From positions 277,257,043 to 277,321,042 of the forward strand of contig CM061142.1 of NCBI GenBank assembly GCA_030789695.1: 64,000 bases of DNA, given 5' to 3'. A program made the translations under genes and the position numbers. This document shows positions 53,851 to 63,600 of this stretch, one piece after another (position 1 is the stretch's first letter; each line of letters starts with the position of its first letter). The notes beneath the pieces were generated by a model that saw only the letters and a list, made by a program, of their open reading frames with translations, was not told the origin of the DNA and did not search any database. The DNA comes from Scilla litardierei (lineage: Eukaryota; Streptophyta; Magnoliopsida; Asparagales; Asparagaceae).

Positions 53851-53855
53851 GGATG
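53851..53855. repeat. Target-site duplication, right copy (Tekay-like)
   Basis: ggatg, identical to 24219-24223. Confidence 0.92.
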
Positions 53856-54340
53856 AAAATTTGGACTAAGTAAATCAAGTGTGGGTTGATGATCCATGGC
53901 AAATCCGAGAGTTCGATCATTTGATCGAGGAAGTCCAATACATTCGGCAAGAGTTCCAAAGGTAAGATGCATATCTATACCTTGAACTTTGGTGTCGAAA
54001 TAGATGTATCTGTCATCTTGATAAACAACCATATTAGAGTAAAATTGTTTCACAACGAGAGGATAATATGGAATGTCTTCACACCAAAGGTGGAAGAGAG
54101 AAACGGTATGTAGAAGATGATGGAGATTGAAGGTCAGAATTTTTGGATCACTTAAATTGATTGATTGTTCGGGATAGAATGGGGCGAATTCCATGGCGGC
54201 ATATTTCATACGGGCTTCTTCGGCCGGAATCTGTGAGAAGAACGTGGATTTGAAAAGGGAAACATTTAGAGATGAATGAAGAGTTTTTGTGAGAAATTTG
54301 TGGTTTCTTTCTCTAAAAATGAGAGTTTATTCGGATTTGG
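53851..54340 (-). pseudogene. Plant-transposon-type ORF of SIRE-2, N-terminal part (split)
   Basis: The minus strand from an ATG at 54209 (the frame is open from about 54330 with no earlier ATG) encodes YAAMEFAPFYPEQSINLSDP, then FHLWCEDIPYYPLVVKQFYS and GIDMHLTFGTLAECIGLPRS. Segments of this kind ('..F.N..........S.V.G..I......L....G') belong to the putative plant transposon protein family. The Tekay-like element interrupts it after NFHP; the frame resumes at 24223. It lies 3' of pol in SIRE-2, about 700 bp before the Helitron. Confidence 0.6.
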
Positions 54341-54851
54341 TTTTCCTTATGAAGAAATGAAGATCTATGGAGGTTAAATAAGGATCTGACAAGGGAAATT
54401 TGAAATTTTGAATCTTCAAAAACAGAAAGTAAATCAATGGAAAACTTCCCTTAACTGTTCTAGATGTTGAAGAACCGATTGGTGCGAAAAACGGTGGAAG
54501 AAAATGGTAAAATCACAGTTCTGCGGAAAACTACAATTTTCTGATCGACTAGTCGAAATGGCTGGTCGACTAACCTATGCGTAGAAAATTTTGTAAAGGG
54601 AGGACGCGAAAACTGAGAATTTTTAAATCATAAAACTGGTCAAACAAAAGTACAAAGGACATGACTTCTATTTAATAGGTAGAGTAGGTTGTACTTTGAG
54701 TTTGATTAAGCAAGGCCACTTCCCAAGAATGTGTACTGGTCAACTTGTATTACCAATGTGCTTTTTGAAAAAGTGGAGGGAAAAGCAAAAATTGGGTGGT
54801 TTGTTTTGTAGTGAAAAGTTGATCGACCAGATTAATTAAATAATAATAATA

Positions 54852-54901
<50 letters not shown>

Positions 54902-54917
54902 TTGAGTTATAGAAATA
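54341..54917 (-). other. SIRE-2 spacer and (TA)n microsatellite
   Basis: Between pol and the extra ORF. It carries 'tggtcgactaac' near 54570, similar to the LTR palindromes. It ends in a (TA)n run at 54852-54899 immediately left of the Helitron. Confidence 0.5.
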
Positions 54918-54928
54918 CTAGTCATTAC

Positions 54929-54947
54929 CCGTGCCCATAGGGCACGG
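54929..54947 (-). terminator. Helitron 3' hairpin
   Basis: CCGTGCCC, 3-nt loop, GGGCACGG, seven bases from the terminal CTAG. In Helitrons this hairpin marks the end of rolling-circle transfer. Confidence 0.85.
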
Positions 54948-54976
54948 TTTATTTAATGGCTGAGTTTTTCTCCCCC

Positions 54977-55090
54977 ACAAATTTCAAGTTCCCCCAAAGT
55001 TCTAGTTTTCCCACTAAATTTCAAGTTTCCCCCGAAATTTAAGTTTTCCCCCGAAATTTAAGTTTTCCCCGAAAATTTAAGTCCCCCCAA
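54977..55090. repeat. Short tandem repeats near the Helitron 3' end
   Basis: Five or six copies of a 19-20 bp unit of the form AAATTTAAGTTTTCCCCCG. Unrelated to the main array. Confidence 0.75.
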
Positions 55091-55295
55091 AATTGTCATT
55101 ACCACCATGGACAAACTTGCCACGTAGGACAAAGCTTTGTCCTAGTAGGATAAGATTCAAAATCTTCATAGAACTGGAAAAAAAATGTCCGGAAGGGGAG
55201 AGAATAAAAAGTGTGGGTGTGTGTGGGGAGGGTCCATAGGAAAAAATACAAAAACCGGGGTTGTATGTACAAAATTCCCCACCTCCCCTTTTATC

Positions 55296-57740
55296 CCTCA
55301 AAATCTCATCTCTTATATTTTCTCTTATTCAATTTCCCTATTTTATATAATAGATATCCAAATTCTTTTATACAATTTCTCATGTCCAAATTCTCTTATC
55401 AATTTCTCTTGATAACATCCGTCTTTTATATAATAGATATCCCTTATCCAATTTCTCTTGTCCAATATCTCTTATCTAATTTCTCTTGATAACATCTCTC
55501 ATTTGTAATATAGATATCTCTTATCCAATTTCTCTTGATAACATCACTCTTATCCAATTTTTATTGTCCAATATCTCTTATTCAATTTCTCTTGATAACA
55601 CCCTCTTTTATAATATAGATATCTCTTATCCAATTTATCTTGTCCAATATCTCTAATCCAATTTCTCTTGATAACATCCCTCTTTTATAATATAGATATC
55701 TCTTATCCAATTTCTCATTTCCAATATCTCTTATCCAATTTCTCTTGATAACATCCCTATTTTATAATATAGATATCTCTTATCCAATTTCTCTTTTCCA
55801 ATATCTCTTATCCAATTTCTCTTGATAACATCCCTCTTTTATAATATAGATATCTCTTATCCAATTTCTCTTGATAACATCCCTCTTTTATAATATAGAT
55901 ATCCCTTATCCAATTTCTCTTTTCCAATATCTATTATCCAATTTCTCTTGATAACATCCATCTTTTATAATATAGATATCTCTTATCCAATTTCTCTTTT
56001 CCAATATATCTTATCCAATTTCTCTTAATAACATCCCTCTTTTATAATATAGATATCTCTTATCCAATTTCTCTTTTCCAATATCTCTTATCCAATTTCT
56101 CTTGATAACATCCCTCTTTTATAATATAGATATCTCTTATCCAATTTCTCTTTTCCAATATCTCTTATCCAAATTCTCTTGATAACATCCCTCTTTTATA
56201 ATATAGATATCTCTTATCCAATTTCTCTTTTCCAATATCTCTTATCCAATTTCTCTTGATAACATCCCTCTTTTATAATATAGATATCTCTTATCTAATT
56301 TCTCATGTCCAATATCTCTTATCCAATTTCTCTTGATAACTTCCCTCTTTTATAATATAGATATCTCTTATCCAATTTCTCATGTCCAATATCTCTTATC
56401 CAATTTCTCTTGATAACTTCCCTCTTTTATAATATAGATATCTCTTATCCAGTTTCTCATGTCCAATATCTCTTATCCAATTTCTCTTGATAACATCCCT
56501 CTTTTATAATATAGATATCTCTTATCCAGTTTCTCATGTCCAATATCTCTTATGCAATTTCTCTTGATAACATCCCTCTTTTATAATATAGATATCTCTT
56601 ATCCAATTTCTCTTTTCCAATTTCTCTTATCCAATTTCTCTTGATAACATCCCTCTTTTATAATATAGATATCTCGTATCCAATTTCTCATGTCCAATAT
56701 CTCTTATCCAATTTCTCTTCATAACATCCCTCTTTTATAATATAGATATCTCTTATCCAATTTCTCTTAATAACATCCCTCTCTTATAATATAGATATCT
56801 CTTATCCAATTTCTCTTGTCCAATATCTCTTATCCAATTTCTCTTGATAACATCCCTCTTTTATAATATAGATATCTCTTATCCAATTTCTCTTGTCCAA
56901 TATCTCTTATCCAATTTCTCTTGATAACATCCCTCTTTTATAATATAGATATCTCTTATCCAATTTCTCTTGTCCAATATCTCTTATCCAATTTCTCTTG
57001 ATAACATCCCTCTTTTATAATATAGATATCTCTTATCCAATTTCTCTTGTCCAATATCTCTTATCCAATTTCTCTTGATAACATCCCTCTTTTATAATAT
57101 AGATATCTCTTATCCAATTTCTCTTGATAACATCCCTCTCTTATAATATAGATATTTCTTATCCAATTTCTCTTGTCCAATATCTCTTATCCAATTTCTC
57201 TTGATAACATCCCTCTTTTATAATATAGATATCTCTTATCCAATTTCTCTTTTACAATATCTCTTATCCAATTTCTCTTGATAACATCCCTCTTTTATAA
57301 TATAGATATCTCTTATCCAATTTCTCTTTTCCAATATCGCGTATCCAATTTCTCTTGATAACATCCCTCTTTTATAATATAGATATCTCTTATCCAATTT
57401 CTCTTGAAAACAACCCTCTTTTATAATATAGATATCTCTTATCCAATTTCTCTTTTCCAATATCTCTTATCCAATTTCTCTTGATAACATCCCTCTTTTA
57501 TAATATAGATATCTCTTATCCAATTTCTCTTTTCCAATATCTCTTATCCAATATCTCTTGATAACATCCCTCTTTTATAATATAGATATCTCTTATCCAA
57601 TTTCTCTTTTCCAATATCTCTTATCCAATATCTCTTGATAACATTCCTCTTTTATAATATAGATATCTCTTATCCAATTTCTCTTGTCCAATATCTCTTA
57701 TCCAATTTCTCTTGATAACATCCCTCTTTTATAATATAGA
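55296..57740. repeat. 49/77-bp minisatellite containing the Helitron 5' terminus
   Basis: The main unit is about 77 bp and comprises 'ttttataatatagatatctc', two 'ttatccaatttctctt' segments, and 'gataacatccctc'. A 49-bp version lacks one 28-bp sub-unit and occurs interspersed, for example near 55890, 56787 and 57141. About thirty units are present; the left end is degenerate. Each full unit holds CTCTTTTATAATATAGA, which is the Helitron 5' end in reverse complement. Frames of 74-92 codons here are repeat products. Confidence 0.92.
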
Positions 57741-57864
57741 TTTATCGGCCTAGTAGACCAGAACATTTTGCTAGTCGACTAATAAAAATAAAAATTAATT
57801 CTAAAAATTCCAGAAAAATTCTATATTGATATTAACAGAATATAAAACTATAATCTATAATCAA
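57741..57864 (-). other. SIRE-2 spacer after pol
   Basis: Contains 'ctagtcgactaa' near 57772, the SIRE-2 palindrome type, just downstream of the pol stop. Confidence 0.5.
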
Positions 57865-58380
57865 AATTCCAATTCACTAACTATATCAAGTTTTCTTCTA
57901 AGTTTTAGAAAAGTCTCTTCTTTAAGAGGTTTAGGCAGGATATCGGCAATTTGATTTTTAGTGTCTATATACTTAAGTATAATATCACCTTTTTGGACAT
58001 AATCATCCAAGAAATGGTTACGTATATCTATGTGCTTAGTACATGCATGATGTACTGGATTTTTGGATAAATTTATAGCACTAGTTGTCTCACATTATTG
58101 GACAAGTGTCACGTTTAATGCCATAATCTAAAATTGTTTGTTTCTACCATAAAATCTGTGCACATGCTAGACCATCGGCAATATATTCCGCTTCAGTGGT
58201 AGATAAAGAAACAAAATTTTGCTTCTTACTAAACCAAGAAACTAATGCATATCCTAAAAAGTGACAAGTTCCACTTGTACTTTTACGATCAGTTTTGCAA
58301 CCAGCAAAATCTGCGTCACTATATGAAAAATAGATCAAATGAATTTGATTTTGGATAATATAAACCAAAATAAGATGTGT
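57865..58380 (-). pseudogene. pol: SIRE-2 RNase H
   Basis: The minus strand at 58368-58144 encodes DADFAGCKTDRKSTSGTCHF and SLSTTEAEYIADGLACAQIL. After a frameshift near 58070-58140 the end continues with TKHIDIRNHFLDDYVQKGDI and a final IADILPKPL-type motif to about 57870. These are standard Sirevirus RNase H landmarks. Confidence 0.9.
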
Positions 58381-59351
58381 GTTTGATATACCTAATTATC
58401 CTTTTGACAGCAGTCAAATGTGATAACTTAGAATCTGACTGATATCTAGCACATATGCAAACAGAAAACATAATATCTGGTCTACTTGCTGTAAGATAAA
58501 GTAGCGATCCAATCATACCTCGATATAATGTTTGATCGACATTCTTACCATTTGGATCGTTATCAAGATTTGATGATGTACCCTTGGGAGTACCTTTTTC
58601 TGCAGAATGCTCTAATCCAAAGCTTTTGATGAGTTCCTTTGTATATTTACTTTGGTGTATAAATATACAATCCTTCATTTGCTTGATTTGAAGTCCAAGG
58701 AAGTAGTTAATTCACCCATGTGACTCATCTCAAATTCATTCTGTATTTCCTTAGAAAATTCTTGACAAAGAGAATCATTAGTAGAACCAAAAATTATATC
58801 ATCAACATATATTCGTATAATATTAACATCAGAATCAATATGTTTAGTAAATAAAGTAGAATTTATTTTTCCAATAGAATAACTAGATTTTAACAGAAAA
58901 TTTTTCAACCTTTCATAACAAGCACGAGGTGCCTGTTTTAATCCATATAATGCTTTCTTCAACTTGAAAACAAGATTATCCAAACTTTCATGTTGAAATC
59001 CTGGTGTTGTTCTACATAGACTTCTTCCTTTATAATACCATTAATAAATGCACTTTTAACATCCATATGAAATAACTTAAAATCTTTGTAACATGCATAT
59101 GCTAAAAGCATTCTAATAGATTCTAATCTTGCTACAGGAGCATAAGTTTCATCATAATCGATACCTTCTTCCAGATTATAACCTTGTGCAACTAATCGAG
59201 CCTTATTTCTAATTACTTGACCAGATTCATCCAATTTATTCTTAAATACCCATTTTGTTCCTATAATAGGATGATATGAAGGTCTAGGTACTAATTCACA
59301 TACATCATTCCTTTTGAATTGATTAAGTTCTTCCTGTATTGCTATAATCAT
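58319..59351 (-). pseudogene. pol: SIRE-2 reverse transcriptase (frameshifted)
   Basis: Three consecutive frames on the minus strand. 59351-58959 has KWVFKNKLDESGQVIRNKAR and FKLFHMDVKSAFINGIIKEE. 58983-58675 has KKALYGLKQAPRACYERLKN and the intact active site IRIYVDDIIFGST. 58678-58319 has YTKELIKSFGLEHS and GSLLYLTASRPDIMF. The order and motifs are those of a Sirevirus RT, broken by at least two frameshifts. Confidence 0.92.
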
Positions 59352-59411
59352 GAACTATCTTTACATGCTTCAATAACATTCTTTGGTTCAATGGATGATA
59401 TAAATGCACAA

Positions 59412-60284
59412 TTAGTCATTTTTTTCTATTTGAGATCTAGTTCTTATTTTATCAGAAATATTTCCAATAACTAGATCATGTGGATGATTAGGAACTTCAA
59501 CAAATGCTTTAGGAAGACTTGTATTTTCAGGGATAATATCAGGAATGGAATTAGTAGAATCATTACCATCTAACTTAGTGTTTTTTAAAGAACTAGTGAT
59601 GGGAATAGAATCATCTTCATTTAATTGAGTAATAGGTGTAAAATTCTCATCAAAATTTACATGAAGAGATTCCTCAATGCATAAGGTTCTTTTATTATAA
59701 ATCCTATATGCTTTACTACGTGTAGAATATCCTACAAATATACCTTCGTCTAATTTAAAATCAAACTTACCTAGTGAATCCTTAGTGTTAAGGATAAAGC
59801 ATTTACAACCAAATATTTTAAAATAAGATACACGAGGTATACGATCATAAAACAATTCAAAACAAGTTTTATTCATTTGTGGTCTTACCAAAATTCTATT
59901 CAAAACATAACATGCAGTAGAAACGGCTTTTGCCCAAAAGTATTTTGGTAAAGAACCATCACATAACATGGTTCTAGCACATTCTTGTAAAGTTCTATTT
60001 TTCCTCTCTACTACACCATTTTGTGGTGCAGCTCAAGGAAAAGAGAAGTTATGTTTTATACCATTTTTGTTACAAAATTTTGTAAATAATTCATTTTCAA
60101 ATTCTCCTCCATGATCACTACGAATAGTAATAATGGATGAAGATTTTAAGTTTTGAACTCTTTTACAAAATATTATAAATTCTTCATATGCATCATTCTT
60201 ATTCTTTAAAAATAATACCCATGTATATATAGAAAAATCATCAACAATTACAAATGCATACTTATTACCATTCAAAGACGCTAA
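59412..60284 (-). pseudogene. pol: SIRE-2 integrase, truncated at the N-terminus
   Basis: 60275-60033 encodes KYAFVIVDDFSIYTWVLFLK and TIRSDHGGEFENELFTKFC, the first two catalytic Asp regions. 59969-59412 encodes the C-terminal part with FWAKAVSTACYVLNRILVRP and KLDEGIFVGYSTRSKAYRIY. The zinc finger and everything upstream (protease, gag, primer site, 5' LTR) are missing, because the sequence changes to Athila-type gag at about 60284. Confidence 0.9.
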
Positions 60285-61066
60285 GATCTAGGTGTGGCTC
60301 TCTCGTCACACCACCGCCCATTGTTTGATGCCATGTTTTCAAGAATTTGTCCGGCATCTTCTTCACTCCTAAACATAAAGGACCATCCAGCCGCCACGTT
60401 CATCGAAGACTTCAAGTCGTCCCTCAATCCATTATAGAATAGATTAATTATCTGCCACTTCGGAAGCTCGTGATGAGGGCATCTCCGCTGCATTTCTTTG
60501 TATCTCATCCAGGCTTCATGCAGGGACTCATGGCTGGCCTGGGAGAAGGAGGAGATCTAACTCCTCAACTTCATAGTTTTCCCCGGAGGAAAGAACTTCG
60601 TCAAGAATGCATTTGAAAGCTTCTCCCAAGTGTTGAAAGTGTTCAGGTCCTTTCCCCTTAGCCACTACTTGCCCTTATCCTGCAGAGAGAAGGGGAATAG
60701 CTTCAGACGGATTGCTTCAGCTGTGACCCCGTTTATCCGGAACGTGTCACACTTCTCTAGGAAGGAGTCCAAATGTTCAATAGGGCTTTCCATGGGTTCC
60801 CCAACGAATTAATCATGCTGGATCCACGTCACTAAGGACAGCTTAAGCTTGAAGCTCTGTGCCGTAATAGCAGGAGGTCGGATGGCGGAGGTGGACTTGA
60901 TGGATGGCATTGAGTACTCCAGCAGTAACTTATGCGGTGGGGTATTCTCCCCCATGGCTTCAGACTCTTCTCTTCTTCTCTTCTCTGTGGCCAGACGCCT
61001 TAGGATGGCATTTATCTTAGGATCAACAGGAATCAAGTCGTCAATGCTCCTTGTGTTCCTGCGCAT
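60285..61066 (-). pseudogene. gag: Athila-2 Gag N-terminal fragment
   Basis: ATG 61066-61064 corresponds to the start of the element A gag. 61066-60809 encodes SIDDLIPVDPKINAILRRLA and LLEYSMPSIKSTSAIRPPAI. 60508-60281 encodes YKEMQRRCPHHELPKWQIIN. Frameshifts lie between the two, around 60550-60810. The fragment ends at a point equivalent to about 33375 in element A. Confidence 0.9.
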
Positions 61067-61242
61067 TAAAAGCAACAAACACCCATGAAGCAAAAGTGGG
61101 AAAGAAACAGATAAAAATAGAAAATAAAAATAAAAATAAGAAAAATAAAATTGAGAAAGAATAATGCGAAAATTATCGCAAGATAGAGATGTGAGCTAGA
61201 CTCAAAGGTTCAAAAGATCCAAAAATAAACAAGCACGTTGCC
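61067..61242 (-). other. Athila-2 leader
   Basis: Short leader between primer site and gag, with the acceptor-like 'gcttttaatgcgcag|g' at the gag start, paralleling element A. Confidence 0.5.
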
Positions 61243-61260
61243 TCCCCGGTAACGGCTCCA
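61243..61260 (-). other. Primer-binding site of Athila-2
   Basis: The minus strand reads TGGAGCCGTTACCGGGGA, two bases different from the site in element B. Confidence 0.8.
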
Positions 61261-62220
61261 TTAAGCTTGACGTCCCCACGATGTGCAAGTGTGTTCATTC
61301 AAGTGCAATATGAGATTGGGGGGCGCGAGATTTAAATATTTATAACCGCAAGCGCACGGTATTGTAGTGTGGCTTGGGGGTCGAACACATGGAGGCGTGG
61401 TTGTGCTTGTGTCAGAAAGGACCAAATTTACCCGATTGGTAAGCTAGACCGAATCGATGGATGGGTTGTCACGGAATGTAAATACGGGGTTAAACAATAT
61501 AAAGGGAAAACTGGGACTTCGGTTTCCACCCTAGCATGTGTTCTCGCTATCACGACCGGTGGATAGGATAACGATCGGAATTAGGGTTTAGTGGTGAGAC
61601 GTTGCCTCTAAGAGTGATACCAGCGTCCCATGGGCCTGATATTCCGGTCGGTGCCCAGGATGATATGCCGGACTACCCGGGTTCAGTCAGTGGGCATTCC
61701 CATGTCCATTAACACTGACCGACTCTGAGAGCGCTAAGCTCGCAACGATAACTCCCAACATCTCATCCTGCCGCTCCCGTGCGCTAGGCTTCGATGTCTA
61801 CGCTAAGGGTGTGAGCTATGGCTAGGGAGTCAACCGCCAAGTTTATTCCCCCTTGGCCCAACGGTCAAAGGCGGTCTTTTTCCCGCCGATGACAATAAAA
61901 CACCCCGCATAACCAATAGATTCATATTCCCTATCGATATCCTAGTCCTATGGACGCATTAGGGAGAACCCACGAAGGGGTTTCCACCAAAATCCCAGAT
62001 TAGGGAACTACTCACATATTTTATCTAAAAAGCAATCTAAATGAAAATCGACCGTTAAAAACATAATCGGGCAATTGAAATGCGGTAGTAGTAATGCAAT
62101 TAAGATAATATCAAAGTTTGACAAAGATCTGAACACTTACAAATAACAAGAAAATTCCAGCCGTCGCAATAGAGAAAAGACAGAAAATAAAACTCAGCCC
62201 TCGTTTCTGAAAACCTAGGG

Positions 62221-62233
62221 TTTATATATATAG
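62221..62233 (-). promoter_or_regulatory. TATA box of the Athila-2 LTR
   Basis: The minus strand reads CTATATATATAAA, about 10 bp downstream of the first palindrome (62243 onward), the same spacing as in element A. Confidence 0.65.
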
Positions 62234-62242
62234 AAAACGACA

Positions 62243-62700
62243 TCACCCGATCGGTTGAAGTATCAACCGATCGGGTGAGCTGTTGCGATCTTCGGCAGCG
62301 GTCTTCAGAAACTTTACCCGGTCAGGCGACACGGTCGGTTGGCGGTAGCGCCTAGTCATTTGGATCTTGCGGTCACCGTGTGAACCGATCGGTTGATAAA
62401 TCAACCGATCGGTTTGAAATATCGCTCAAAGGACAGAAACTTGCGACTTTTTGGCACGGTCAGCTGGCGGTCGGGTGATCTCTCCGGGTCATCTCTTGGA
62501 GGAATTCGGTTACAGATGAACCGATCGGGTGAATATCACCCAATCGGTTGGAGTTTAGCTCCAAATTCCCGAGAAGACAGTTGGGCTGAACCGGTCGTCG
62601 ACCCGGTCGGTTGATGCTCACGTTGCTTCAGCAGCTGTCCGGGTCGTGCACGCGTGCATCACCCGATCGGTTGGCTGTATCCAACCGATCGGTTGGGGGC
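62243..62700. repeat. CCGATCGG palindrome cluster of Athila-2
   Basis: About ten copies of the same palindrome family as in element A, for example at 62245, 62265, 62384, 62402 and 62661-62690. Confidence 0.8.
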
Positions 62701-62941
62701 TGAAAGATAGCGATCTTGGTCGTTTGACCCTCTAGATCACGCGTGACTTCTCTGTTGCTTCGGGAACATGTGATATCTTCGTTATGTGTCCCCTATGCTG
62801 GCAAACTCCTGCAAACACGTAAAAACACGGAGAAGTGAAAGAAAACTAGAAAATACGAGAAAACGGATACGAGACGGCGGAAAATAACGGAAAAACACAA
62901 AAGAAGACGTGCGTGAATATATGAAATATAAACGCACGTCA

Positions 62942-63345
62942 CTAAACAAGCGATGTCTAAGGTCCCAAATAGACCGCGCTTGTTTAGTACAAGCACTGTC
63001 TATGGTGGACCTTTAACAGTGCTTGTACTAAAGAAGTGTTGTCTATTATCTGGCCTTTAACAGTGCTTGTAGAAAGAAGCGTTGTCTATTATCGCACCTT
63101 ACCAGTGCTTGCAGAAAGAAGCGCTGTGTATTATATATGCCTTTAATATAGCGCTTGCAGAAAAAAGCGATGTCTATTGTCTGACTTTTAACAACGCTTG
63201 CAAAAAGAAGCGTTGTCTATTGTCTGACCCTTAATAGCGCTTGCAGAAAGAAGCGTTGTCTATTATCTGGGCCTCTAATTAACAGCGCTTATAATTGGCA
63301 AGCGCTGTTAAAGGTGTGCTATTAAAGGCCTTTTTTGTAGTAGTG
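62942..63345 (-). mobile_element. CACTA transposon terminal region
   Basis: The minus strand from 63345 reads CACTACTACAAAAAAGGCC, a standard CACTA inverted-repeat terminus. The 400 bp behind it carry about eight direct and inverted copies of a subterminal word of the form AAGCG(T/C)TGTCTATTA, as expected for transposase binding. The other end and the transposase are not in the window; the Athila-2 LTR abuts this region on the left. The three bases outside the terminus are aag. Confidence 0.8.
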
Positions 63346-63600
63346 AAGTCCCGTGGCAATATATCGATAGGATTTGTAAATAATAATCACTTTGTATAGA
63401 TTTACTTTGTGGAGGGTGACATATCCCACCAGTTGCAAGTATGTGGGAAAATACAATTTTCCAGAGGCAAAGGGATGGATGGAAGGGTATGCAGATAGGA
63501 TGGCTAAATTCAATAAAATAGTCAATAACACTGTATGCACAAGGGATTCTACAGACCTAGGGATGATTAAATGTAAGTTTTTTTAATAGTGAAATATATG
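63346..63600 (+). CDS. Unrecognised short coding-like segment
   Basis: A plus-strand frame to 63586 (open from about 63392) encodes YPTSCKYVGKYNFPEAKGWM, then EGYADRMAKFNKIVNN and ends MIKCKFF. The composition is protein-like and it directly follows a CACTA end. It could be the last exon of a gene in an outer transposon. No family was recognised, and the start is not defined. Confidence 0.3.

Larger units (their letters stand above)
54918..57740 (-). mobile_element. Non-autonomous Helitron filled with a minisatellite
   Basis: Read on the minus strand it starts TCTATATTATAAAAGAGG (57740 leftwards) and ends with an 8-bp hairpin CCGTGCCC/GGGCACGG (54947-54929), seven bases, then CTAG (54921-54918). 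The flanking host bases are A before TC and T after CTAG, the AT insertion site typical of Helitrons. No Rep/helicase coding sequence is present. Over 85% of the length is the tandem array at 55296-57740. Confidence 0.85.
21522..60284 (-). mobile_element. SIRE-2: Sirevirus-like copia element, interrupted and 5'-truncated
   Basis: A 3' LTR (21522-22888), a Sirevirus polypurine tract, a plant-transposon-type ORF after pol, and RNase H, RT and the integrase core all lie on the minus strand in the order expected for a Sirevirus with an extra 3' gene. The element is split by the Tekay-like element (24224-53850) and by a Helitron (54918-57740). It ends abruptly inside integrase at about 60284, so gag, protease and the 5' LTR are missing. 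Confidence 0.85.
60285..62941 (-). mobile_element. Truncated Athila-type element (Athila-2): 5' LTR plus gag start
   Basis: In minus orientation: a 5' LTR (61268-62941), a primer site (61243-61260) and the first part of a gag related to that of element A. Protease, the second ORF and the 3' LTR are missing at the junction with SIRE-2. The LTR starts TGACGTGCG like element A and has the same palindrome family. Confidence 0.85.
61268..62941 (-). repeat. 5' LTR of Athila-2
   Basis: 1674 bp, minus-strand start TGACGTGCGTTTATA, end GGGGACGTCA. It shares long segments with the element A LTR in inverted orientation (61570-62200 against 31690-32170), the CCGATCGG palindromes (62243-62700) and the 'gcgcttgcggt' box (about 61344-61356). 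No partner LTR in the window. Confidence 0.88.

Noticed and set aside
57236..57460. 74-codon frame with repeated IRDIYIIKEG segments
   Set aside because: It is a translation of the minisatellite.
55296..57740. Possible CRISPR array or centromeric satellite
   Set aside because: The units are contiguous tandem repeats without unique spacers, inside a plant Helitron with defined ends. Two unit lengths and 2.4 kb total do not indicate a centromeric array by themselves.
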